The notes beneath the pieces are model-generated. The model was not told the origin of the DNA, searched no databases, and was given only the letters and a program-made list of their open reading frames with translations. Positions 51,814 through 60,159 of a DNA stretch of 64,000 nt are shown here, piece after piece. The translations under genes were made by a program, and so were the position numbers. The first letter of the stretch is position 1. Each line of letters opens with the position of its first letter. Origin of the DNA: an uncultured Thalassolituus sp. (GTDB lineage Bacteria > Pseudomonadota > Gammaproteobacteria > Pseudomonadales > Oceanobacteraceae); contig NZ_CATMFB010000011.1 in NCBI RefSeq assembly GCF_950066645.1, positions 98,304-162,303 of the forward strand, read 5' to 3'.

Positions 51814-53028
51814 GTGAACCGTTTCGTTACCCATAAACGCCTTGGCCTGCTGCGGCTGTCGATGGCGATCGTCTGGCTGCTCTTTCTGCTCTGGCTGCCG
51901 CTCGCTGATTTTCTCGTTCCAGCGGGCGCCTGGTGGACGCTTGCCGGCTATCTGCCTGTACTTGCACTGACACTCTGGCAGGTGCGAAGCTCCGGCGTGC
52001 ATCAGGATCTCCTTCTTGCCAGCCTGCTGGCCGAAGCACAGCTGTTTACGCTACTGCTGTATTTCACGGGTGGCGCCACCAATCCGCTGATTTCTTACTT
52101 TATGGTCCTGATGGTGGTTGCAGCCTACTGTCTCAAGGGCTGGAAAGTCGGCGTCGTGGCGATGCTGCTGGTTATCGATTACAGCCTGCTGACGCAGTGG
52201 CATCTGCCACTTGCGACCTCAACGCACACGGGTGACGCCCTGTTTGACTGGCACCTTGCTGGCATGTGGCTGACCTTCGTCATCAGTACGCTGATCATCG
52301 CCGTCATCGTGCCGGTACTGATGCGCGACCGGCACCTGCATCAGCAGGAGATTCAGGATCTGCGTGAACGTCAGTTAAAAAACGAACAGCTGATCGGTAT
52401 CGCGACACTGGCGGCAGGCACTGCTCATGAAATGGGCACACCCCTGATGACACTCGGCATGCTTCTGGATGAGCTGGAGCTACAGAATGGCAACGCGGAC
52501 GCCGAAGACGTCGCTATGATGCAGACTCAGGTTGAGCGCTGTCGACAGAGCCTGCAGCAGCTGGCCATGGCAGGCCGGCATGCGTACCAGCATTCAGAAC
52601 ATGACGCTGGCGAGTGGCTGAACAGGCAGCTGCACCGTTGGCGACTGAGTAAACCTCAGGCACTCTGGGAGGCCGTTGAAGAGAACGGACAAGCGCAGAT
52701 AGCAGCCTCACCCTTGCTTGATCAGGCGCTTCTTAATTTACTGGACAACGCAGCGGAGGCCGGTGATCGTCCCGTCCGCCTGTGCTGCCGCACGACAGAC
52801 ACGCACTGGGAGCTGGATATCATCCAACCGGACCCTCAGGCGTCAGCACATATCGATGACGAAGCTCTGTTTGCCAGCGCCAAAGAACACGGCTTAGGCA
52901 TCGGCATGTACCTGAGTAACGCCAGTATCGAACAATTTGGAGGAACACTTCACCTGCGGGCTCAGGAAGACGGTAGCAGCGTCTGTCATCTGGTTCTGCC
53001 AAGGCGGAAAGAAGGATCTCAACAATGA
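51814..53028 (+). CDS. RegB/PrrB/RoxS-type redox sensor histidine kinase
   Basis: This 404-residue kinase has an N-terminal domain of six transmembrane helices (about 1-175) containing YFTGGATNPLISYF, the conserved GGxxNP motif linked to quinone sensing in RegB. The phosphoacceptor is in AAGTAHEMGTPL (His near 205), and the ATP-binding part has LLNLLDNAAEAG and GLGIGMYLSNASIEQFGG. RegB/RoxS proteins monitor respiratory redox state. GTG start at 51814, without a strong Shine-Dalgarno. It overlaps its regulator by 4 bases. Confidence 0.92.
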   Translation: MNRFVTHKRLGLLRLSMAIVWLLFLLWLPLADFLVPAGAWWTLAGYLPVLALTLWQVRSSGVHQDLLLASLLAEAQLFTLLLYFTGGATNPLISYFMVLMVVAAYCLKGWKVGVVAMLLVIDYSLLTQWHLPLATSTHTGDALFDWHLAGMWLTFVISTLIIAVIVPVLMRDRHLHQQEIQDLRERQLKNEQLIGIATLAAGTAHEMGTPLMTLGMLLDELELQNGNADAEDVAMMQTQVERCRQSLQQLAMAGRHAYQHSEHDAGEWLNRQLHRWRLSKPQALWEAVEENGQAQIAASPLLDQALLNLLDNAAEAGDRPVRLCCRTTDTHWELDIIQPDPQASAHIDDEALFASAKEHGLGIGMYLSNASIEQFGGTLHLRAQEDGSSVCHLVLPRRKEGSQQ

Positions 53029-53537
53029 CACTCTGCTATCTGATCATCGACGATGATGAACACTTCGGGCAGGTGCTGAAGCGCAGCCTGGAAAGGGCCG
53101 GGCATACCTGTCATCACATCTCCCACCCGGAGTCTCTGGCAAGTATCACTGATACGCCGGATCGCATTGTGCTGGATCTGCGTCTGGCGGACAGCTCGGG
53201 ACTCGATCTTATTGCAACCCTGAAACAGCATTGGCCAGACAGCTCCATCGTGATGCTGACAGGATACGCCTCGATACCGACAGCGGTTGAAGCGGTCAAA
53301 GCGGGGGCAGATAACTATCTGCACAAGCCCGCCACTCTGACCGACCTGCAACGCGCATTTGAAGACTCCTCAGTGGATCAGACGACGGGCAGCGTCATGT
53401 CTGTCGACCGCATGGAGTGGGAGCACATACAGAGGGTTCTGAATGAGCATGATGGCAATATCTCTGCCACGGCACGGGCACTCAATATGCACCGGCGGAC
53501 TCTGCAGAGAAAACTGCAGAAGTACGCACCACGTTAA
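53025..53537 (+). CDS. RegA/PrrA/RoxR-type response regulator
   Basis: This 170-residue regulator has receiver domain phosphoacceptor Asp51 (IVLDLRLAD), the conserved acidic pair in IIDDDEHF, and Lys in LHKPATL. A short linker leads to a Fis-type helix-turn-helix, GNISATARALNMHRRTLQRKL. This compact form is characteristic of RegA/RoxR regulators that control respiration and redox genes. ATGA overlap with the kinase gene ensures matched output. The CbiM-like gene converges onto it with 4 bases between the stops. Confidence 0.93.
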   Translation: MTLCYLIIDDDEHFGQVLKRSLERAGHTCHHISHPESLASITDTPDRIVLDLRLADSSGLDLIATLKQHWPDSSIVMLTGYASIPTAVEAVKAGADNYLHKPATLTDLQRAFEDSSVDQTTGSVMSVDRMEWEHIQRVLNEHDGNISATARALNMHRRTLQRKLQKYAPR

Positions 53538-53541
53538 CGGC

Positions 53542-54204
53542 TCAGCTTTGCCCGAAGTAGGAATCCTGATCGAAGGTACTTAACCAACGGGGGTGAAAGC
53601 TGACCATACCGGCGATAAACATTCCGTTGACCACACCTTCGGGAAACATCATCAGAGGCAGATACCGCAGCAGGTCTTCCCAGACGGTATTCAGATCCCA
53701 CAACCCCATATGTACATACCAGCCGCTCAGAATCAGAGCGTAGGCAGCCTGAGTGATACCCGCATTCAGAAAACCGGCCACCAGAATATATACGAACGGA
53801 TTGTGTGCCATGCGCCGGTATACCTGCAGGTAAAACTGCCACGTAATGAATACAGGCAGTGCGCAGCCAAACAACAGGGAAACGCCGAGATCTTCCAGGG
53901 AGACCTTCCCCAGCAGATAAACTCCCGTCAGGATAAACCCGCAGGCGAGTATCGCCAGACGCCATCCCATCAGAAGTGTCATACCTGTAACACCCAGAAT
54001 GTGGAAATGCAGACCCGGTTTTATTCCAGCGTGCATCAGCCACAGCCCCGTCACGATAAGAACAGCACCAGCGAAGAAATGATGAGTGCCGGGACGACGA
54101 CGGAGTGCCTGCCAGTTGATCGTGGAGATCACATAAATAAGCAGGCCGATGGCAGCAACACTGGCTATCAGCCCAAGGAATGGCTGATTTCCCAGAAACA
54201 GCAT
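53542..54204 (-). CDS. CbiM-like membrane protein (ECF transporter S/T family)
   Basis: This 220-residue multi-helix membrane protein has GLHFHILGVTGMTLLMGWRLAILA, AHNPFVYILVAGFLNAG and FPEGVVNGMF. This pattern matches the CbiM family of energy-coupling-factor substrate components. Classic CbiM works with CbiN/CbiQ/CbiO on cobalt, but none of these is nearby. The role of lone copies is unclear; transport of a metal is a guess. It is the last gene after rimI, sharing a TGATG overlap. Confidence 0.6.
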   Translation of the reverse strand: MLFLGNQPFLGLIASVAAIGLLIYVISTINWQALRRRPGTHHFFAGAVLIVTGLWLMHAGIKPGLHFHILGVTGMTLLMGWRLAILACGFILTGVYLLGKVSLEDLGVSLLFGCALPVFITWQFYLQVYRRMAHNPFVYILVAGFLNAGITQAAYALILSGWYVHMGLWDLNTVWEDLLRYLPLMMFPEGVVNGMFIAGMVSFHPRWLSTFDQDSYFGQS

Positions 54205-54650
54205 CAGTCGATCAGCTCGATGGAGAATAACAGTGCGTCTTCACGACCTGAAGGCGTCGGATAATAACCTCGACGGCGTCCTGTTTCAGCGAAACCCAGA
54301 CCTTCATACAGCAGAATAGCGGGCGTATTTGACGCTCGCACTTCGAGAAACAGGCAGGTCGCTCCGGCGGCCTGAAGCTTGTTCATCATCATGCTGAGCA
54401 ATTGCTTTCCGAATCCACGACGCTGAAATTCAGGCGCGACGGTAATCATCAGTAACTCTGCTTCATCGAGGACAAGAGACACCACCGCATGAGCAAGATG
54501 CTGGTTACCCTCTTCCAGAATCCAGACCGCGTCTTTCTTCTGCAGATATCGCAACATGATTTTTTCTGACCAGGGGTACGCATGCGCAGCCCGCTCAATC
54601 TTCATAACTGCTGCCAGGTCGTCGGTATCAGCAACTCGAACGTCAGCCAT
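54204..54650 (-). CDS. rimI: Ribosomal protein S18 alanine N-acetyltransferase
   Basis: This 149-residue GNAT enzyme acetylates the N-terminus of S18. Motif A is VAPEFQRRGFGKQLL (R-R-G-F-G), followed by FLEVRASNTPAILLYEGLGF. Start ATG 54650 overlaps the stop of the upstream holD-like gene by one base (TGATG). A longer frame upstream is not conserved. The holD-rimI pairing is shared with E. coli and pseudomonads. Confidence 0.92.
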   Translation of the reverse strand: MADVRVADTDDLAAVMKIERAAHAYPWSEKIMLRYLQKKDAVWILEEGNQHLAHAVVSLVLDEAELLMITVAPEFQRRGFGKQLLSMMMNKLQAAGATCLFLEVRASNTPAILLYEGLGFAETGRRRGYYPTPSGREDALLFSIELID

Positions 54651-55393
54651 CAAAGCTCCGGAAGATGTCTCAGTACCTGCCACAAGGCTCGCTTATTGTT
54701 CGCGGACGTCAGAATGGCCTCGACGCCCTCGGCGTGAAAAGCCGGAGTTACCCCGGCTCTTTCCATCCAGACCTTAGCTTCCCGTCCCAGCGTAATCACG
54801 TAGCTGACACCCTGATCTTTCAGGAACTGCCATTGCGCCCCCAATGCCTGCAGTGCAACCGGCGTACTCTGATCTTCATGGCGGGATTCAATAAAAGGCC
54901 AGCGGAAACTCACAGGCTGAGGAATAAAATCCTGAGGCTGGCGCATGCCCGACATCACCCGATAAATCAGTCGCTGAACCGCCTCGGTGTTCTGAGCACC
55001 ATCCACTACCCAGATACCCTGAGAAGAAACACGCATAAACTCCAGCCTGAAGCGCGGAGGTGTCATATCTGCAGGCATTATAGGTTCTGGCGGCGCCTCC
55101 GGCGAAAGAGGAGCCGCCTCTGCAGCAGTATGCGGCTCTTTCTGTACGGGAGCTATGGTTGTTGCAGGTACGTCTGGCTGCTCATGATGAACCATTGGCT
55201 GGCCAACCCGCATCAGATCAGATGCAGCAACAGGCCGGGCGTGTTCAGAGCTCGCCAGTGAGATATGCTCGTGACGTTCTGTCCCCTGCTCGGGCAACCA
55301 ACGAGGGGCAGGCGCATGAGGCAGCGGAGATCTGGGCACCCAGACTCCGATACCCATGGATCTCAGATAATCGACACGGCGTTGCTCAAGCAC
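54650..55393 (-). CDS. holD: DNA polymerase III psi subunit-like protein
   Basis: This 247-residue protein begins at GTG 55393, 4 bases after the leuA stop. The N-terminal RRVDYLRSMGIGVWVPRSP resembles the psi motif that binds the chi subunit. A Pro/Ala/Glu-rich linker (about 60-112) separates it from a C-terminal domain (MRVSSQGIWVVDG, then VSYVITLGREAKVWM). E. coli HolD is shorter, but pseudomonad psi is longer and also lies next to rimI. The position is the main support; similarity alone would be weak. Confidence 0.6.
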   Translation of the reverse strand: MLEQRRVDYLRSMGIGVWVPRSPLPHAPAPRWLPEQGTERHEHISLASSEHARPVAASDLMRVGQPMVHHEQPDVPATTIAPVQKEPHTAAEAAPLSPEAPPEPIMPADMTPPRFRLEFMRVSSQGIWVVDGAQNTEAVQRLIYRVMSGMRQPQDFIPQPVSFRWPFIESRHEDQSTPVALQALGAQWQFLKDQGVSYVITLGREAKVWMERAGVTPAFHAEGVEAILTSANNKRALWQVLRHLPEL

Positions 55394-55397
55394 TCAG

Positions 55398-56948
55398 TCA
55401 GACACCGTCATTCTGTGGGTGGGTGCGCTCAGAGGCAGAAACGAGCATGTTCAGCGCGTGGATATACGCCTTGGCAGATGCCACTACGATATCGGTATCC
55501 GCGCCATTGCCATTAACGATGCGCCCTGCTTTTTCCAGACGAACCGTCACTTCACCCTGAGAGTCTGTCCCCTGAGTAATCGCATTAACGGAATAAAGAA
55601 GCAGGCTGGCGCCTGACTGGGCGATGTTCTCGATCGCTTTCAGCGCAGCATCGACAGGGCCACTCCCCTCTGCACGGCTGCGATGCTCTTCTCCCTTACG
55701 GGAGACCACCAGTTCTGCAACAGGTGTCTCACCCGTCGCTGAATGGCACTCCAACGACACAAGTCGATAGACATCAGGAACAGACGCACTGACGGTTTCA
55801 CTGACCAGAGCCTGAAGATCTTCGTCGAATATCTCATGCTTCTTATCTGCGAGGTCTTTAAAGCGGGCAAAAGCCTCATTCAGCGCCGCATCGGTATCAA
55901 AAGTGACACCGAGCTCCTGCAGGCGACTGCGGAAGGCTGCACGGCCAGAGTGTTTACCCATGACCATTTTATTTGCGCCCCAGCCGACGTCTTCCGCCTT
56001 CATGATTTCGTAGGTTTCACGGTGTTTCAGAACGCCATCCTGGTGAATGCCGGACTCGTGGGCAAACGCATTGGCACCGACAATGGCTTTGTTAGGCTGA
56101 ACAGGAAAGCCGGTGATGCCGGACACCAGACGGGACGTCGGCACGATATGCGTGGTGTCGATCCCCGTCTCAATATTAAACAGATCCTGACGGGTACGCG
56201 TAGCCATCACAATTTCTTCGAGCGACGCATTACCGGCACGTTCACCAAGGCCGTTGATGGTGCACTCTACCTGGCGGGCACCGTTCTGAACCGCAGCCAG
56301 AGAATTAGCAACGGCAAGGCCAAGGTCGTTATGACAATGCACTGAGAAGATTGCTTTATCGGCATTCGGAATGCGTTGAATCAGAGTGCTGATTGTCTGT
56401 CCAAACTGCTCTGGTATGGCATAACCGACGGTATCCGGAATGTTAATCGTCCGGGCACCCGCATTAATGGCTGCCTCGATGATGCGGCAGAGAAAATCAA
56501 TCTCAGAACGGCCCGCATCCTCACAGGAAAACTCCACGTCTTCGACCAGATTACGTGCTTTCGTAACCGCCCTTACTGCCTGTTCGATAACAGCATCCGG
56601 CTCCATGCGAAGCTTGTACTGCATATGGATTGGAGAGGTGGCGATAAACGTGTGAATACGCGCGCGTTCAGCCAGCTTCAGCGCCGCAGCCGCCTGTTCA
56701 ATATCGCGATCAACAGCACGGGCAAGGCTACAAACGGTACTCTCTCGAACGGCAGCAGCCACCGCCTGAATCGCCTCAAAGTCACCTGGACTGGCCGCAG
56801 CAAATCCTGCCTCCATGACATCCACGCGCATCTTTTCCAGCGCCTTACCGATGCGTACTTTTTCTTCTTTAGTCATAGACGCGCCAGGGCTCTGCTCGCC
56901 ATCGCGCATGGTGGTGTCAAAAATAACCAGACGGTTGTTCTGGCTCAT
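55398..56948 (-). CDS. leuA: 2-isopropylmalate synthase
   Basis: This 516-residue enzyme condenses acetyl-CoA and 2-oxoisovalerate, the first step of leucine synthesis. It has [15 protein letters not shown], the metal-site region [29 protein letters not shown], and a C-terminal allosteric domain for leucine feedback. The start ATG has GGAG about 8 bases upstream. An imperfect 13-bp hairpin lies upstream. It is followed by holD, rimI and the CbiM-like gene with very short gaps. Confidence 0.96.
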   Translation of the reverse strand: MSQNNRLVIFDTTMRDGEQSPGASMTKEEKVRIGKALEKMRVDVMEAGFAAASPGDFEAIQAVAAAVRESTVCSLARAVDRDIEQAAAALKLAERARIHTFIATSPIHMQYKLRMEPDAVIEQAVRAVTKARNLVEDVEFSCEDAGRSEIDFLCRIIEAAINAGARTINIPDTVGYAIPEQFGQTISTLIQRIPNADKAIFSVHCHNDLGLAVANSLAAVQNGARQVECTINGLGERAGNASLEEIVMATRTRQDLFNIETGIDTTHIVPTSRLVSGITGFPVQPNKAIVGANAFAHESGIHQDGVLKHRETYEIMKAEDVGWGANKMVMGKHSGRAAFRSRLQELGVTFDTDAALNEAFARFKDLADKKHEIFDEDLQALVSETVSASVPDVYRLVSLECHSATGETPVAELVVSRKGEEHRSRAEGSGPVDAALKAIENIAQSGASLLLYSVNAITQGTDSQGEVTVRLEKAGRIVNGNGADTDIVVASAKAYIHALNMLVSASERTHPQNDGV

Positions 56949-56964
56949 GGGAGGTACTCCGGTG

Positions 56965-57002
56965 CCGGTGAATCAGGCCTTTAGTATACGCCTGATCACC
57001 GG
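56965..57002 (-). promoter_or_regulatory. Hairpin in the leuA leader
   Basis: Stem CCGGTGATCAGGC / GCCTGATTCACCGG (13 bp, one bulged base, 11-base loop) begins 17 bases before the leuA ATG. No T run follows. It could affect leuA translation or act as an attenuation element; no leader peptide is visible. Confidence 0.4.
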
Positions 57003-57023
57003 ACATCGCAGCAAGAGGAGAGA

Positions 57024-59492
57024 TTAACGGATAGGTGTTGCAGTCAGGTTAGCCTGGATATCAGCGTTCTGAACAACAATCCCCTGAATCAGAGTTTGTG
57101 GAGTACTCTCTGGCGTCGCTGCCAGAGACAGGCCGTCAATATTCAGCTGTTTGAAGTGCAGGCGGCCGTATACTGCGAAGCCAAGTGCATCATCCTGTAC
57201 AAGGTTGCCAGCCTGATCACGAACAATGGTCGGCGCAACGTCAACAGCGATATCGATATTCAGGCCATACTCGTTGGTCTGCGATCCGTTAGTGCCGGAA
57301 CCCGGACCATCACTTGTGCTGAAATTCTCAAGCGCGATAGTCGTGCCGTTAGGCTGAGTCCACGAGAAACGGTTACCTTTACCGGCATAACGAGCGTCAG
57401 TGCCATCATCTTCAGCAAAAATAGCTTTTACTTTAATGTTCAGGCCCTGCTCACCGCGGTCAATGAACACACCATCTTCTGAGTTAATAATTCCATCGCC
57501 GTTGCTATCAGCACACCCTGTACCGCCGCCATTCAGGCTACCGTCAATACACACCTGACCGGCACCACCAGACGCCACAGACAGAGTAGTGCCATCTTCG
57601 AGACGCTCAAGCGTAAACGAACCGAGGCTCTTACTGTCATCCGCATATTTGCTTCCGAAGCGTACATCACCGACTTCAATACGTGACCATGTCAGGCCCT
57701 TATTAAAGGTCAGACCATCTTCTGTCACCGTCAGGGAGGCATCACGCATGTGAATGTCGTAATTGGTTTCTGTCAACCACACACCACGCCCGTACTCATC
57801 AACGGTGACCGCCGCATTAGCGTCCGAAATATACAGGTCACCATTAAGGGTAATACCCTGGCGATCGTTAGGGTCGGTTGCGTTCACATCGCCCGGGGTC
57901 AATGTAATGGCACCATTGAGTGTAAAGTCATACGACGGGAATACTTCCAGCGCGAGCAACAGCTCTGTACCACCCATCAGTGGGGCTTCCTCAGCTTCGT
58001 TGCCAATAACGTTGCCTTCAGCGTCCTTAATATCACGTCCGACGGTCACACCAGAAAAGCTGTAAGAGCCTTTGACGTTCTGGAATGTAATGCGAAGACC
58101 ATCGAAGTAACCATCGTAGTCGTTACTATAAAGACCGTTAGTACCCGGGTTATCAGACTGCTTGGTGATATCAACGTAAGCGCGGCCTGAGCCATAACTA
58201 TTAAAGCCATTGAAATACACCCAGTTACCATCATCATTCATTGCGATAAAGGTATTCAGGTCACCCGGGCGGTTGTAACTACCGATATCATCGGTTTCCA
58301 TAACAGGATCGTCGGATACGATATTCCAGCTTATATCAGCAGTAATACCATCACCATCCAGACCGCCTGCACGGAACTTCATGTAGTTTTCACGATATTC
58401 CCCGTCAGCGATACCATCACGAAAATGAATTTCCCCGCGGAAGCTACCCATCGTACGAGAAAGCCCATTCAGATAGTCTTCCTCAGTGCCACCAAGGATG
58501 AAGTTGTCCAGACTGAACGCCAGGTCAAAGTCCTGATACCGAAGAGCGAGAAGTGAACCTTCGTCGTCGCTCTCGAGGTCGAGTGTGAAGCCATTCTCAG
58601 AGCTGAATGTTCCGGAGAAATCTTCAGCAAGAATAATGAAACCATCGTCAGTGTATTTGAACGCTGGCGTATCGTTTGATGCATCTGCATCCGCGTTGTC
58701 ATCATTAATCAGAGTCAGACCCGGAATAAAGGTGATACCTTCACTGCCAGTCGCGCCGCCACCGCGTAAAGTAATTGAGCCGTAAGCGTCCAGGCTGATA
58801 TCCAGGCTACCGAATGCTTTGTTCAGAGAACCATCTGCAGCGAAAGGATCGTTACCCAATCCGAGGCCTACACCGCCAACGCTGTAATCAAAATGAAGAC
58901 CTCGGTTGGTCTCGTCGCCAAGATCAAGCATGACGCCCTGATCGGTATTGATCAGACGGCCATAATTAATGAGAACTGACAAACCGAAGTCAGTCAGAAT
59001 CCAGTCATAATCGCCGTCTTTAAAGAACAGTCTCGAGAATTCTGTCTGATACTCAGTGCCAGAGAGGTCAATATTACCTTCGTCATCGCTACCAATTACC
59101 AGCTTCAGGTGATCGGAATAGGTGCCTTCAAGACCAAAGAAGTTGTCATCATCGCCAGAAAGACTGATACCGGCCATGTTGAAGGTCCGCTCATCGCCAG
59201 TCACTTCGTAGATGAAATCACCATCTTCGTTCACGTCAATAGTGCTCAGCGTGTGAAACGTGCTGGCGCCATTTGCCGCCGTATATTCAGGCTGGATAAA
59301 CTGCAGAGACACTCCATCATCGGTGTATGAAATTTCACTGGCTGAGAATGACTCGGTATCCTGCTCAATGGTGATACCAGCCTGGCCTGTCACCTGAGCC
59401 ATATGATCATCATTCAGGGCCTGGAGGGCCGATACGTTAGACGCCGCTACTGCCAGCGCAAGAGCGCTTACTTCAGGTATAAATTTTTTCAT
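57024..59492 (-). CDS. Exported DUF6160-like repetitive protein
   Basis: This 822-residue protein has a signal peptide (MKKFIPEVSALALAVAASNVSA) and then the family motif LQALNDDHMAQVTGQAGITIE. The rest is acidic, Gly/Asp/Asn-rich beta structure with repeated statements such as LSGDDDNFFGLEGTY, GDVNATDPNDRQGITLNGDLYI and a calcium-like DSNGDGIINSEDG loop. No transmembrane beta-barrel C-terminal Phe is apparent (it ends LTATPIR). The start ATG at 59492 has GGTGG upstream. It is the last gene of a four-gene operon, 2 bases after its neighbour. Function unknown; secreted or cell-surface location inferred. Confidence 0.75.
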   Translation of the reverse strand: MKKFIPEVSALALAVAASNVSALQALNDDHMAQVTGQAGITIEQDTESFSASEISYTDDGVSLQFIQPEYTAANGASTFHTLSTIDVNEDGDFIYEVTGDERTFNMAGISLSGDDDNFFGLEGTYSDHLKLVIGSDDEGNIDLSGTEYQTEFSRLFFKDGDYDWILTDFGLSVLINYGRLINTDQGVMLDLGDETNRGLHFDYSVGGVGLGLGNDPFAADGSLNKAFGSLDISLDAYGSITLRGGGATGSEGITFIPGLTLINDDNADADASNDTPAFKYTDDGFIILAEDFSGTFSSENGFTLDLESDDEGSLLALRYQDFDLAFSLDNFILGGTEEDYLNGLSRTMGSFRGEIHFRDGIADGEYRENYMKFRAGGLDGDGITADISWNIVSDDPVMETDDIGSYNRPGDLNTFIAMNDDGNWVYFNGFNSYGSGRAYVDITKQSDNPGTNGLYSNDYDGYFDGLRITFQNVKGSYSFSGVTVGRDIKDAEGNVIGNEAEEAPLMGGTELLLALEVFPSYDFTLNGAITLTPGDVNATDPNDRQGITLNGDLYISDANAAVTVDEYGRGVWLTETNYDIHMRDASLTVTEDGLTFNKGLTWSRIEVGDVRFGSKYADDSKSLGSFTLERLEDGTTLSVASGGAGQVCIDGSLNGGGTGCADSNGDGIINSEDGVFIDRGEQGLNIKVKAIFAEDDGTDARYAGKGNRFSWTQPNGTTIALENFSTSDGPGSGTNGSQTNEYGLNIDIAVDVAPTIVRDQAGNLVQDDALGFAVYGRLHFKQLNIDGLSLAATPESTPQTLIQGIVVQNADIQANLTATPIR

Positions 59493-59494
59493 AA

Positions 59495-60127
59495 TCAATC
59501 CACCGGAAACAGTAACAGATTGCCTTTCAGGGTGATGTCGCCATCGAGCTGAACCCCGATGATATCCGTCTGGCGGAACGGTGTGCCGTCTGCCAGTGGA
59601 ACCCCATACTCGCCATTGTTGGCTACGGCGTACTTAAACTTGAAGTTATTGAAGCTCACGGTACCTGGTAGCCCGATTACCACGACCTCATCGTCAACGT
59701 TTTCCAGACGCGGCTCATAGGTAGTGGAGCCATCAGGCATGTAATCATAATTCATCGCCTCGCCGGCAGGCTTAGTGCGGAGTGTCAGGCCTTCAAAAGC
59801 AAAACCACCCGAGAGATCATCGAGGACATACCAACCTTCGGAGCTCTCGTTAAGCTTGATCGCAAAGCGCAGACCACATACACCGTTATCACAAGCGTCG
59901 GTCTGAACAGGCGTCAGGTTGCCGTTGGCATCCCGCGTATAGCGATAGCGTTCACCATTTTCCCACAGTGGACCGCCATCTTTGTTGATAGCAAATTCGC
60001 CCGAAAGGTAAACCCCACCCTGACCAGAAACATCAGACATTTCCTGCTCGGCCATGGAGGTCATTTCAGCCTGGGCGCTTAAAGAAGCCCCCAGCAGAAG
60101 AGTGACAGCAAGTTTGGTTTTTAGCAT
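59495..60127 (-). CDS. Small exported paralogue of the DUF6160-like family
   Basis: This 210-residue protein begins with a signal peptide (MLKTKLAVTLLLGASLSAQA) followed by MTSMAEQEMSDVSGQGGVYLSGEF, the same motif as the other three. It contains a likely disulfide pair (DACDNGVCGLRF) and a beta-rich middle (LSGGFAFEGLTL, VVVIGLPGTVSF). Second smallest gap structure: 32 bases to the gene before it, 2 to the one after. Function unknown. Confidence 0.7.
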   Translation of the reverse strand: MLKTKLAVTLLLGASLSAQAEMTSMAEQEMSDVSGQGGVYLSGEFAINKDGGPLWENGERYRYTRDANGNLTPVQTDACDNGVCGLRFAIKLNESSEGWYVLDDLSGGFAFEGLTLRTKPAGEAMNYDYMPDGSTTYEPRLENVDDEVVVIGLPGTVSFNNFKFKYAVANNGEYGVPLADGTPFRQTDIIGVQLDGDITLKGNLLLFPVD

Positions 60128-60159
60128 TGTTATAACCCCATCAACTTTCTGAGCAGCAA

